A stretch of DNA of 64,000 nt from Melieria omissa (GCA_963971225.1 OZ020270.1:74168432-74232431), one strand, 5' to 3'. Positions 19,697 through 29,915 are shown, numbered from the stretch's first letter. The notes: generated by a model from the sequence alone, not told the origin. Made by a program: numbers and translations.

Positions 19697-21909
19697 AAGT
19701 CCCAGATATTTGGCGGATTCAAAAATTTCAGATCAATCCCTAGCAGCCGCGGGGGATCAATCTCAGGTACTCTGTGTTTATTTGTAAAGAGAACTAACTC
19801 CGTTTTATGCGGGTTAACGCTAAGACCACATTCTATGGCCCAATTAGTTAGGATGTTCAAGCCATGTTGCAATACATCCCTGATAATTAAAGGAAACTTT
19901 CCAGAGACCGCAATAGCAACATCATCTGCGTAGGCGACCACCCGGCACCCCGCCCTCTCCAGACGCATTAGCAGTGTGTTCACCGCTAAATTCCAAAGAA
20001 GAGGCGAGAGGACCCCTCCCTGGGGGGTCCCCCTTTTTACAGATCTCTGTGCAGATGTGGTACCAAGACTTGCATTGATGACGCGGCTATGAAGCAGCTG
20101 CTCAATCAGTGCTACTAGCGGCACACCTACACCCAGGTCTGCAAGTGCGTCGGTAATGGCTTCCGATCTGATGTTGTTAAAGGCCCCTTCTATATCCGTA
20201 AAAGATACCATAGTAAATTCCTTGCACTCAAGTGATTTCTCTATGGTATGGACTAAGCAATGCAGAGCGGTTTCTACAGATTTACCCCTGCAGTACGCAT
20301 GTTGTGAGGGCGAGATTGGTCGATCGACCAACAACTGCCTAATATGGGTATCCACTAACCTTTCCAAGATTTTGAGAAGGAAAGAGGAAAGACTAATCGG
20401 TCTGAGGTCTTTTGGAAGAACATGCGAGCTTTTGCCAGCCTTAGGTATAAAAACTACCTTCACATGTCTCCATTTACTGGGTATGTGATTCAGGACTAGG
20501 CAGCTCCTCATGATCTCCTGTAACCATGGAAGAATCAGGTTCTTGGTGACCTGAATCTCTATCGGGGCGACGCCGTCTGGCCCCGGCGCCTTGTAGGGTA
20601 AAAAGCTATCTACAGCCCATAACAATTTCTGTCTAGTCACAATGAGGTCGGCATCCGGGACCGGAGGGCGGTTTCCCGACCAGGGGGGGTCCGCCAGGTC
20701 TTTAGAGCCACCTGGGAAGTGTGTGTCTAGCAGAATATCAAGTGATTCTTCACTACTAGAGGCCCATGACCCGTCCTCCCTCTGGAGATAGCAGGTGTTA
20801 GATGGGCATTTGGAGAGTATTTTCCTGAGCCTAGAGGCTTCGGTGGTAAGTTCTATGTTACCACAGAAGTCTCTCCAAGACTCCCTCTTGGCTTTCCTTA
20901 GCCTGTTTTTATAGGCTTTCAGAGCTAGCTTGTATTCTAGCCAGACTTCATCCGTACATGACCGTCTAGCTTTATTGAATAACTTCCTGGCTGTTCTGCG
21001 GAGCTCACTGATTTCAGCACACCACCAAGGGGGCCTGAATCTTTTCCGCGTGGACAGCTTCCTCAAAGGGCAAGCTACGTCAAGGGCTGCATTCAGCATC
21101 GACGTGAATGACTTAACTGACTCATCAAGTACATCCTTACTGTCGAGCGGACCTGGAATGTCAGCTGGGAGAAGGCACTGAACCGTATCATAATAAAGAG
21201 GCCAATTGGCCTTTTTTAAATTCCTAAAAAGGGGTTGACTCGGAGCAATGTCCGAGATTTCCCACAGTAAGTATCTGTGATCCGAAAAAGAGTGATCCTT
21301 AGAGACCCTCCAGTTACTCAATCGGTTCGATACAGTTTGAGAGACAAGAGTGAGGTCGAGAACTTCTTGCCTATTTCTAGTAATAAAGGTAGGCTCATTA
21401 CCCCTATTACATATTTGGAGATTCGTAGAGAGGATAAAATCGAAAAGAATTTCGCCTCTTAAGTTCGTATCTGAGCTGCCCCACACTTCATGATGCGCGT
21501 TGGCGTCACAACCTATTACCAAATCTACGCTATCATTAGCAGCATGTTGTACTAACCTGATTAGGCTATTTTCTGGAAGGGATTGATGGTCATGTGCCAA
21601 GTAGGCCGAGACGATCCAGAGCTTTCCCGAATCGAGCTCGATGCTTGCCGCTACCATGTCCCCGTTGCTGTAATTCGAGAGCAGAAATGTACTCAACTTG
21701 TTGCTGACTAATATGCACGCCCTAGGCCTACCTGCCTGCGCCGCATATAGCAATTTGTGCGTGTTAGTCCTGAGGCCGCGTACCAGGCCGTTCACAATCC
21801 ACGGCTCCTGGATCAGGACGATGTCGTCTCCGTAAGTTGCCAAGCGGAGTATGAGGCTGGCGGCCGCAGCCTTAGAGTGGTGGAGGTTAATTTGCACCAC
21901 CTTCAGCAT
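19690..21909 (-). pseudogene. Endonuclease and reverse transcriptase of LINE B ORF2
   Basis: 739 residues from a true ATG. Endonuclease: VVQINLHHSKAAAASL, LIQEPWIVNGLVRG, GCDANAHHEVWGSSD, VLDLTLVS, SFSDHRYLLWEI. RT: YKAPGPDGVAPIEI, DLRPISLSSFLLKILERLV, QHAYCRGKSVETAL, FTDIEGAFNNI, RGTPQGGVLSPLLW, YADDVAIAV. The start overlaps the ORF1 end by 23 bp. Only the frameshift at the 3' side separates it from a whole ORF2. Confidence 0.92.
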
Positions 21910-22676
21910 TACTGCTTTGAGTGGTGCTAGTGGCCCCTACCACGGTGATATTAGCCGCATCGTCGAGGTCTGACTCCAGCAGATCTTCTTCGTCCATCAG
22001 GGATGAACGGAAGAAGTCCGCCAGCTCCATGTCAGAATCATCACTGACACAAGACCTATGCGACGAGGCATTGTCAGTTGCGTGCTTCTGGTCGGCAACA
22101 ACTGAAATACCGGCGGCAGAGTTGGACGAGGATAGTGGGAGGTTGGATGAGGCGATCTCTGGTCGGGGGGCACTTCCTGCAAGCTTTTGGTCAGCTACAG
22201 TAGGTGCTTCCGACGCGGCTTTGACGCCGCTAGTGTCGCCGTCTTTCTTGAAGACCCTCATGATGATGGAGGAGAAGGCATAGCCAATGACTCCATTTGT
22301 GGCTGACAAGGGGGCCAGGGAATTTGAATCCACCAGGAAAATGGCGGATCTAAAATCCCCTCTCGGCTCCTCCAACCGAATCACCCTCCAATTGGAAGTC
22401 ACCAGCTTTGTGTTGCTTCTCCGAATTATCTCCAGGATAACTTTCGGGTCTGAGGGTTCAGCTGGGATCCAGGCGCGAGCTCTTGGCCGGCTAGGGACTT
22501 GATCCTTAGCAACGACCTTAAGTTTCGCACCAGGCCATACTTCGCCCACCCTGGAGATCGCGATCTTAAAAAGATCCACGGACCTTTGGTCGGCGCAAGC
22601 GATCAGCTTCACATGGCCCTGATGCCATCCGCCGTCGCGACAGGAAGGGGCATCGCCAGGATGCTCATCCAGGAGA
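21887..22676 (-). pseudogene. LINE B ORF1, 5'-truncated
   Basis: The frame is open to the element edge with no ATG. It begins with SCRDGGWHQGHVKLIACADQ, the DUF4780-like domain, and continues with LVTSNWRVIRLEEP, mirroring LINE A. An acidic C-terminal tail (DDSDMELADFF, DEEDLLESDLDDA) follows. By comparison with LINE A about 180 N-terminal residues are missing. Confidence 0.85.
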
Positions 22677-22689
22677 GTTGTTATTTAAA

Positions 22690-23240
22690 ATGTTTATAAT
22701 GATTTTGTTGCGTCTAGTCATAAACGTAAGTAATTTTGGGTGGTCAGCTATAGCGTTTCCGAACCTCATGTTGTTGATCCTGTCCGTTATCTCGTTTAGC
22801 TGCCTCTCTATGTGTGTGTTGATGTCCACTTGCCTGTTCGCGTTTCTAGTCAGTTCGTTGATTTTACTGTCAATAACCTCCATGTCTTGGTGGTCCGGCA
22901 CGCCGGCTACGAATTTAATCGCGGATCCCAGGAAGTCTATGGATCTTTTCGATCTACTAGGCGTAAGAAAAAGACTCAGTAATTTTTTTATCTCTATAAC
23001 GTCCTGTCTAAGTATGTCCTTGTCGTGCTCAGTGGTCGGTATTACATTGAGGTTGTCCTGGATGGCAGTCTTTATCCGCGTCAGGTTCGTAGAATGTCTG
23101 GGGTACAAACTTTGGTTACAGATGGCTACATTTCCAGCCGGGATTGGTATGAATAGTGCGGACGAGAAATCAGCGATGGCGGCTCCAGTTACGGAAAACA
23201 ATAATCTGTGGATGAGGAAAGGAAGGAGTCATCAGTCAAG
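22690..23240 (-). pseudogene. Envelope N-terminal part of the errantivirus
   Basis: Starts with a hydrophobic, signal-like stretch (LPFLIHRLLFSVTG) without an ATG in frame, which fits the known need for splicing to make errantivirus envelope; the splice itself is inferred. A furin-type cleavage site RSKR is followed by a hydrophobic fusion-peptide-like segment (IDFLGSAIKFVAG) and a heptad region (MEVIDSKINELTRN...IERQLNEITDRINN). It is cut at 22690 by LINE B. Confidence 0.85.
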
Positions 23241-23379
23241 CGTAGTGTTGCATTTAAGAGCGGGAGCGCTCGATAACGCGAGAAGAAGTTTATTTGGCTT
23301 TGATATTATTTTTATGCACCTGCCTATTGTCGATTACTACTGCGGTCCCTAAGTCTGCTTGGATAATTTTTTTCTTTAT

Positions 23380-24767
23380 ATGCCTTTGAGAACTTGTTGT
23401 CTAGCCTTTTGTTGATTTTTACAAATACCTTGTCTCCGACTTCGAAATTCTTCGGTTTGTTTTCTTTTTGTGGTATGCGAGATCCCTTTTCTGAATTTCA
23501 GCCAATTTGTTCCTGATTTCTGTTAAAAGTTCTTCAGAAGGGTTAAAAAAGACATCCACCGGTTTTCGGTTAGTAACGAACGGAATGAATGCTATTATTG
23601 TATTTGTAAGTTGCTAATAAAATTGTTTCAACTACGTCTGTCTTTGAGCCTATTGTGCACCTGGCAATTTCTGCTAGCGTGAAAGCGCTCCACCTGTCCG
23701 TTACTCAGACTCTACAAAGCGGGAATTGTAAACAAGGATATGTTGAATTCATTTGTGAGCATGTCTTTAACGGATTTTGAGATAAATGCGCCCTCGTTAT
23801 CGGTTACAATTAGCTTTGGTTTGTGGAATTGTAGTATTAGTTCCAACAGGTGGCTTTTAACGTCAGTGGTGTTCCTGGAAGGTGTGTGCTTGGTCACGGC
23901 AAATTTAGAGAACTTGTCGATGCAAGTTATAAAATATTGTTTTCCTGTGTTGTAGATATCTATATGAAGTATCTCCCCTGGGTACTTCGGGATTGGTGTT
24001 ACGCCTATGGGGTTTTTAATAGGGTTACGATCGTACTTGTTTTCATTGCAGATTTTACATTTTTCTACATATTTTTTGAGGGATTTTTTTAGATTAGGAA
24101 AATAGTATTCGGACAGTATTTGGTTGTAGTTCTCTTTCAAGCCTCTATGCGCTCTTAAGCGTTCCGTGGCTAAGACGTCGTACTGGTCGTCTGCGTTGTA
24201 GATATCTTGCACCATTTTAGGTGCATATTTCATTTTTACCTTTGGGAATGCTTCTATTAATTTATTTTGAATCCTACCTAGGGTTTCTATTGGACAGTGA
24301 ATTCCATTGATACGTTCGGGGTTGAGAGTGTTTTTCAAGATTTTTATTAGTGCTGCAACTGTTGTAAATGTGATATTATGTCTAAGTTGTTTCTTGAATA
24401 AAATTGTGGTTCTTTTATTGTTTTTCGGACCTTCCTCTAGGATAAGTTGATTTGCGAAGCAGTTGATAGGGTGGGGGACTGTCAGAATAGTCGCAGTTAG
24501 CGATTGTTCGCTGTGAACTGTGTCACCTGAATCGGTTGGAGAAAAGGTGTTTATGAATTGACGCGAGAGTGCGTCTGCGACTACATTCTCTTTACTCGGT
24601 TTATATATGAAATTGGGGGAGTACTCCTCCACGAACGCCTTCCACCTTTTCAATTTTGTGTTAGGTTTTCGCTCGGAAATAGCAAAAGTAAGCGGTTGGT
24701 GATCCGTATAGATATTAATATTGGGTGCAGCGTAAAGATAATTTCGTAAAGTTTTCAATGCCCACAC
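23380..24767 (-). pseudogene. RNase H end and integrase of the errantivirus
   Basis: From the right: the RNase H end (IYTDHQPLTFAIS, VADALSRQ), the zinc-binding H-x-CIC pattern (CKICNENKYDRNP), then the integrase core with LHIDIYNTG (first Asp) and KLIVTDNEGAFIS (second Asp). The frame breaks at about 23712, and the third motif NGQVERFH lies in another frame near 23690. The C-terminal tail continues to about 23380. Confidence 0.88.
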
Positions 24768-25191
24768 TACCTATGGCTAGTATTTCGTGCTCATTCGTGG
24801 CATAATTGCTTTTCGCTTTGCTCAAGGTGCGGGAAATCATTGTGATAGGGCGACCTCCTTGGGATAATACAACACCAATTGCATGGGCCGCCGCATCTGT
24901 AGTAAGGTCAAACGCCTTTTGGAAATGTGGGTAGAGCAATAGCACGTCTTCGGAGGCTAGGATATCCTTCATCGCCTGAAAAGCGTCGAGTGCTTTGTCG
25001 TTTAATTCGATTTTCACGTTTTTAGACTTTCTCGCAGAGACGTGGCCATTTTCTCCACTCAACAAAGTCGTCAAGGGCTGTGCAATCTTAGCGTAGTCCT
25101 TGATGAATTTGCGGTAAAAGCCCACCAATCCTAAAAAGGATCTTAACGCCCGTAAGGTTTTGGGCACTGCGAATTCGAGGATATCTTTCAC
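24715..25191 (-). pseudogene. RT connection and RNase H start of the errantivirus
   Basis: 158 residues: LRALRSFLGLVGFYRKFIKDYAKIA is the RT thumb/connection signature, FDLTTDAAAHAIGVVLSQ holds the first RNase H Asp, and NYATNEHEILAI holds the catalytic Glu. A frame change separates it from the next RNase H block at about 24760. Confidence 0.88.
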
Positions 25192-25419
25192 CGTACTAGG
25201 GCATGTTCTAATTCCATTTTAGCTACTAGGTAGCCGAGAAACTTAACTTCTTGTTTAAAAAATTTGCATTTTTCCGCTGAAATGCGCATGTTTGCTTGAA
25301 TTGACTTGGAGAAAACGCATTTTATGTGTTTCAGATGGGCTTCTGCCGTTTGAGAGAATATAATTACGTCATCAATATAGACGTAACAGAAGAGTCCGAT
25401 GTATTCGCGGAGCACATTA
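25188..25419 (-). pseudogene. RT palm of the errantivirus
   Basis: FCYVYIDDVIIFS contains the catalytic YIDD, followed by EKCKFFKQEVKFLGYLV. It is interrupted on its N-terminal side by the 154-bp hAT MITE and resumes, poorly preserved, beyond 25590. Confidence 0.88.
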
Positions 25420-25427
25420 TCTATAGC

Positions 25428-25581
25428 CAGTGGCGGATTCAGGGGGTGTTTTGGGGGTTGAAACCCCCCCGAAATATTAGGATCGACATTAAAACTACAT
25501 ACAAATTAAAAGACAATTTATGAATATCAAAGAATTACTTTTTGAAACCCCCCCCGAAATATTTTTCTGGATCCGCCCCTG
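25428..25581. mobile_element. hAT-type MITE, 154 bp, in the RT
   Basis: Perfect 8-bp direct repeat TCTATAGC (25420-25427, 25582-25589). Ends read inward CAGTGGCGGATTCAGG and CAGGGGCGGATCCAG. The interior has the C/G tract and CCCGAAATAT motif at both ends. It is a different family from the MITE at 175-418, though both have G-tracts. Confidence 0.92.
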
Positions 25582-25589
25582 TCTATAGC

Positions 25590-26430
25590 TCTTTGGAAGA
25601 TGCTCGGAGCATTCCTAAGACCAAACGGCAATCTACAGAATTCAAATTTACCGTTATTAAGGGAAAAGGCCGTTTTTCTCTGTCCTGGTGGAGAAATAGT
25701 TGGATTGTCCCAGGTTGGACAAGATGGCAGACGTTTCGGGAATTGGGTAGCGATCGGGAATCGTTGTCTCGTTTAGTTTTCTATAATCAAAAACAATTCG
25801 GAGTTTTTGTTTCCCGTCGTCATTTTGGCCTTTTTTTTACAACAACAATTGGGGTGTTATATGGGACTTAGAGGGCTGAATTATTCCATCTTTTAAAAGT
25901 TTCTCTATTTCCTGATTCACGAAGGGCCACTGCAGCCATATTGTACGGTCTAGGCTTCGAGTAAACGGGCTCTGAGTCCTTCGTTCGAATTTTTGCTCTA
26001 AAGGTGGTGTTAAAAGGTAGACTCTCGTTTGGATTGGAGAAAACTACTTCGCAATCTTTTAAAAGGGTTATGAATAGCGGTCGCACGTTCTCGGGAACAG
26101 ATTCAATACTGGTTTGCAGGTTGTTGACCTGTTGGCAATTGAAGAATTTAATTTCGTCCTCCCCATTGTTATGTAATAACAGCTTCCTGTTTGTATCAAT
26201 TAATTCTTGTATCTGATTGATGAAATCATAACCCAAAATTGCGTCGAATGAATTTAATTGTGGGTGTATGAAGAAATCTACTATTTTTCCAAGGAACTGT
26301 ATTCGGTATTTGTGTGTAATATGGGATTCTCCGCCGAGGGTTTTGACAACAAAAGCTTTGCCGTTAGGAATTGGGTCCAAATCGGGTATTTCTCTAATAT
26401 ATACCTGTATCGAGTAATATTTTTAGCTGC
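25590..26430 (-). pseudogene. Protease and RT N-terminal region of the errantivirus
   Basis: The active-site LDTG is encoded near 26410-26420 but in a different frame from the rest of the protease (LGGESHITHKYRIQFLG, FDAILGYDFINQ). RT entry text follows (EPVYSKPRPYNMA), then a degraded stretch with several stops between 25590 and 25868 where [12 protein letters not shown] motifs can still be read. Confidence 0.8.
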
Positions 26431-26473
26431 ATTTTTTTATTAAGTGTTTTCTCGATATATGGGACAGCGGACC

Positions 26474-27430
26474 TTACTCTAAAAAATTAGGGCTGTCTTG
26501 TACTGTTTCTTCTTCGGATTCGGTATCAAACGTCTCTAGCGATTCTGTGTCTTCTTCTTCATCTTGCGATTCTATCTGATCCACTTCCAAGTGGTTTACT
26601 CTTTGTTGTTTGGGTTGCGGTGCCCTGTCTGAAGGGGGTCCGCGCTTGGAGGGTCTAGGTTGCGCTTGTGCTTCAGTCCTGTTACTGAATTGTTTAGTCT
26701 GTCCGGAGAACCTGTTGCTCTGGTTTCGTCTGGAATTAAAGGCTGTGTTGTAATGAAATCTGGAAGAAGGGTTAACGTACATTGGCTCTGTTTCTGCATT
26801 GGTACTAATTGGGTTTAGTTTGGGTCTCGTACCCTGCTTAAAATTTGGGTGGGGCCTCGGTGGTAGGTTTCTGGGGATCTGGTTGTCAAATGCCCTAGCG
26901 AACAAGTAGCGCTGATTATTAGATTCCAGTTCCTGAACCTTCGCCAAGGCTGAGGGTAGGTCTGCGCAACCAGTTGAGAATAGGATGTTACAGTAAAGTT
27001 TGTTTAAACCCGAAATGAAAACCCGCAGAGCGTCTGCTCTGTATTTTTCCGCAAACGAGTTGATTAGTGTCGGATTACCACTATAATCCATTGTTACTTT
27101 ATTGATGAGCATTGTTAGCTTATTTTCTATTTCGCCATAATATCCCGCAATTGACAGTTTTCCTTGACACAAAATGCTGAGTTCATTTTCTAATACGTGA
27201 AGTGGTCGCTTATCACGATAGGTATGGTCCAGTCTGGCAATAAGAGCGTCAAAATTCAAAACAGTGTTAAATGATTAGAGGATATGATCCGCGGAACCTG
27301 TAATTTTGTTTCTTATTATTGCGATTGCCTGATAGTATTTTTCAGTACCCACAAAAGGTTCGAAAAGTTTAACAGCAGTGTGTACTGCTTGACGCCATGA
27401 AAGATATCTTGCAGATTCACCCGAGAATTC
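26474..27430 (-). pseudogene. Gag C-terminal part of the errantivirus
   Basis: Begins at the solo LTR with PEFSGESARYLSWRQAVHTAV, a capsid start, and continues after an in-frame TAA at 27275-27277 (ITGSADHIL then SFNTVLNFDALIARLDHTY). The end is Arg/Asn/Gln-rich with no zinc knuckle, as in gypsy, and finishes in an acidic tail (ESQDEEEDTESLETFDTESE). Confidence 0.85.
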
Positions 27431-27434
27431 CGGT

Positions 27435-27954
27435 TGTAGTGGACCACTTATGCCGAAACCAGTCGATCGCGCTACATTTATTACTTCACATGTGTCAAAT
27501 GACACAACGCGCACGACAAGTGCAGCACTCAAGTGGCTGAGCCAGCGATTAGCCGAGCGGCGTGCCATCCGACACCACCTACCGCAGTGCAATGTCCCAC
27601 TTACGGAAAAATGCACTGATCGGCATGTTGTGTGATGTCACCTACCGCAGGGCACAGGCACTTGAGGAAAGTGCTGAGTTGACCCAATGGTCCAGTGACG
27701 CTGATTGGACGTAGCCTTTGGTCACTGGAATAATGGGCGGAGCGCTGGAAATGCTCCGCTGTATAACAGTTTGTAAATTAGTATTTAAGTAACCAATTTT
27801 CCGAAAATAAACCAGCTTGTTCAAAACCGTCACTCTGCGTGTAATTCTTTACAAGACACTGAGGCTCAAACTTACCCATACTTTTGAGGCGAGGTCCGCC
27901 AATAGACCAAAGTACACACACACTCACATTAACACAAACACCTTTACCCCTACA
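27435..27954. mobile_element. Solo LTR, 520 bp, inside the errantivirus gag
   Basis: Begins TGTAGTGGACC, ends CCCCTACA (TGTAG...CTACA), and is flanked by the 4-bp direct repeat CGGT (27431-27434, 27955-27958). Removing it with one repeat joins gag between LVKSLP and EFSGES in frame. An AATAAA lies near 27804, suggesting plus orientation. A 4-bp duplication fits a Gypsy-type source. Confidence 0.88.
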
Positions 27955-27958
27955 CGGT

Positions 27959-28226
27959 AATGATTTAACCAAATCAAGTGTGATCGGGCAGGGGACGTTG
28001 TTCGTCACTTCTATTGGTTTATATTCGATTATCGTCGAAGCTGATGGCAGTTCTAAAGTTTCCATTCTGTCCGAAAGAGTCTTAATCTGCTGCATTAGAT
28101 TCTGTTGTGCTGCGTTACTTCTTTCGATGTGACTCAACATATTGGTGCAAGCGGTTTGTACCGCCACTTTTATAAGTGTTCAAAACATCGCGGGGTGAGA
28201 GGTTGGTTTTCAGCAGGGTTGGCCAT
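27959..28226 (-). pseudogene. Gag N-terminal part of the errantivirus
   Basis: Starts at an ATG at about 28226 (MANPAENQPLTP). A one-base frame change near 28170 leads into a coiled-coil stretch (HIERSNAAQQNLMQQIKTLSDRMETLELP) and the residues leading to the solo LTR. Confidence 0.75.
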
Positions 28227-29169
28227 TTTTTCCGCTACACAAAAGCTAAAAGTCTACAAATAAGAACAACAAAATAAACGGGGTAAAAGACGGCACTACA
28301 CAAAATTGTTCAGGAATTTCCACAAAAAAAAAATAAAAAATTTGTGTCTGCGTTAAAACAAATTTTTACACAAATTTAGAATTATTGTATCTGTTCTTAA
28401 TATAGGTTTTGCGCAAACTACAAAATTTTACAGGAATTTTTATACAATTGCAAGATTTAATGTATGCGTTGAAACAAATTTTTACACAAATTTAGAATTA
28501 TTGCATCTGTTCTTAATGTTTATAAAATTGAACGCATTTAGATATGTAAAAGATCAGGCCTACTGCGTTAGACTCCACAGCATCGTTATCCTCACCGTCC
28601 ACATCGTCGTCTTTGTCATCGTTGCAGGCTCGAAGTTTGTAGTTGATTTTATGCTTCTCTTCGGAGTTTAGCAACAGCGATTCGGAATTGTCCACTGTTT
28701 GAAAAAATTGTTTGCAGCTCGAAGGTTCAGTTTCTGCTTTTGCTCGGAGTTTCCACAGCAATTCGGGATTTTCACTGTTTGCAAGAAAATCGTTTGCAGC
28801 TCGAAGTTTGTTTATTGCAGCGCTTTATCTTTGAACGCTATTTGGAATTGTTCGTTGTTGTGTTCCACTATGTGGATTTGAATTTTTTCTTCACTATGTG
28901 GAGTTCTTTTAGCACTTTTTTCGCTTTGCGAAATTTCAATTTGTTTATTGCAGCGTTTTATCTGTGAATGCTATTTGGAATTGTTCTTTGTTGAGTTCCA
29001 CTATGTGGATTTGAATTTTTCTTCACTATGTGGAGTTCTTCTAGCACTTTTTCGAAATTTCACTTTAATATTTCCACTATGTGGAATTTTTTTAGCACAA
29101 TAACGTTTTTCCACTATGTGGAATCTTAAGCACTTCTTTATTTAACGCACGGCTATGCGGAGTCGTTCA
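28227..29169 (-). promoter_or_regulatory. 5' leader of the errantivirus with two tandem repeat blocks
   Basis: Non-coding, between the primer site and gag. It holds two copies of a ~80-bp AT-rich unit (motif ACAAATTTTTACACAAATTTAG; about 28340-28410 and 28440-28520) and two copies of a ~130-bp unit (about 28800-28920, 28940-29060) that contain TCCACTATGTGGA. Gypsy itself keeps its Su(Hw) insulator in this position; whether this leader insulates is unknown. Confidence 0.65.
28865..29122. repeat. Cluster of six CACTATGTGGA near-palindromes
   Basis: Copies at 28865-28876, 28892-28902, 28998-29009, 29024-29034, 29074-29085 and 29111-29122, each (T)CCACTATGTGGA or lacking the first base. Weaker relatives lie near 29150 (GGCTATGCGGA) and 29228. 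Each is complementary except for the central TAT, like a site for a dimeric DNA-binding protein. Confidence 0.75.
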
Positions 29170-29183
29170 CAAGTTGGGCGCCA
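29170..29183 (-). promoter_or_regulatory. Primer-binding site, tRNA-Lys type
   Basis: The minus strand reads TGGCGCCCAACTTG immediately after the LTR end GTAACT, sharing its first T with the LTR. It resembles the gypsy primer site. Confidence 0.8.
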
Positions 29184-29469
29184 GTTACTTTTTATTTAAT
29201 ATTTTTATAAAAGTACAATAATTTCGCACTATGTGTGATTGAGGTGAAGAACAGACTGAACTTAAAGGCAATGCTAACAAGTCTCATTGCTTTCCACCTG
29301 GTGCGCATGTAAACGATACGCTGCAGCGTAATGCGAGTAGCGAGAAGCGCTGTGGAGTAATAGGAGCAGCGAGAAGCGCTGTGAAGTAAAAGGAACAGCG
29401 AGAAGCGCTGAAATGTTGCGTTGCGGTTGAGCTGCGTTATAAGGGCGTGCTAAGCCGCGTGACTTAACT
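29183..29469 (-). repeat. 5' LTR of the errantivirus, 287 bp
   Basis: On the minus strand it starts AGTTAAGTCACG and ends AAAGTAACT, giving the AGTTA...TAACT ends usual in errantiviruses. It is bounded by the primer site on one side and TACA target duplication on the other. Three GCGAGAAGCGCTG units lie at 29338-29410. Confidence 0.85.
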
Positions 29470-29915
29470 TACATGCATATATTTGTTTACAAACAAAAAA
29501 CAGCTGGTTATGAAATTATATTTTGAAATTAAATTTGAATTTGAGATCTTTCGGTATGGAAAATAGGCGTGTTTTTTATATTCATGCACTGGAAGACGCT
29601 TTTGAAGGTACGGGCCTTAGGGCCTTTAACTTTAAAGTTCACTTTAGCGGGCCGATAAACGTATTTTCGTTTTCTCAACCGCTTGTTAAGCTATCCTCCC
29701 GATAAAACTTACCGGTCAGATTGAGTACCTGTTAAACTTTAAAGTGAACTTTAAGTGGAAGTGGTGCCAAGTACATGCATATGTTTGTTTACAAACAAAA
29801 AACAGCTGTTTATGAAATTGCAATTTGAAATGAAATTTGAATTTGAGATCTTTCGGTATGGAAAATAGGCGTGTTTTTTATATTCATGCACTGGAAGACG
29901 CTTTTGAAGGTACGG
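29470..29915. repeat. Two 144-bp direct repeats separated by a MITE
   Basis: 29470-29613 and 29772-29915 both run from TACATGCATAT to AGGTACGG with scattered differences. With the MITEs at 11606-11776 and 29614-29771 they form two MITE-plus-144-bp units. The errantivirus sits at the TACA that starts the first 144-bp repeat. Confidence 0.8.
29614..29771. mobile_element. MITE of the TTTAAAGTGAACTTTAAG family (copy 2)
   Basis: Same family as 11606-11776. Complementary parts AAAGTTCACTTTA (left) and TAAAGTGAACTTT (right) lie near the ends. No coding. A third, piggyBac-split copy is at about 30270-30318 and 38643-38696. Confidence 0.65.

Larger units (their letters stand above)
18221..22676 (-). 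mobile_element. LINE B: 4,456-bp LOA/I-group LINE in the errantivirus env
   Basis: Flanked by a perfect 13-bp direct repeat GTTGTTATTTAAA (18208-18220, 22677-22689). It carries a (TACC)n tail at its 3' end, ORF2 with endonuclease, RT and RNase H, and a partial ORF1. ORF1 has no start codon and begins in mid-domain, so the copy is 5'-truncated. ORF2 has a single frameshift near 19695. It is related to LINE A but clearly a different family. Confidence 0.92.
11781..29469 (-). mobile_element. Gypsy-like errantivirus provirus, broken by four insertions
   Basis: A single provirus on the minus strand: LTR 29183-29469, tRNA-Lys-type primer site, leader repeats, gag (28226 to 26474), pro-pol (about 26430 to 23380), env (about 23240 to 12088 in three pieces), polypurine tract 12009-12023 and a truncated LTR 11783-12008. 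TACA flanks it (11777-11780 and 29470-29473). Subtracting LINE A, LINE B, the hAT MITE and the solo LTR leaves about 7.2 kb, the usual size for this genus. Coding parts carry stops and frameshifts in gag, pro, RT and integrase, so it is inactive. Confidence 0.88.

Noticed and set aside
22678..23352. 224-residue plus-strand open frame over env
   Set aside because: Antisense of the envelope N-terminal part, which has a furin site and heptads on the other strand.
27642..28167. Single gag frame through 27778-28167
   Set aside because: The part left of 27959 is solo LTR sequence; only 27959-28167 is gag.
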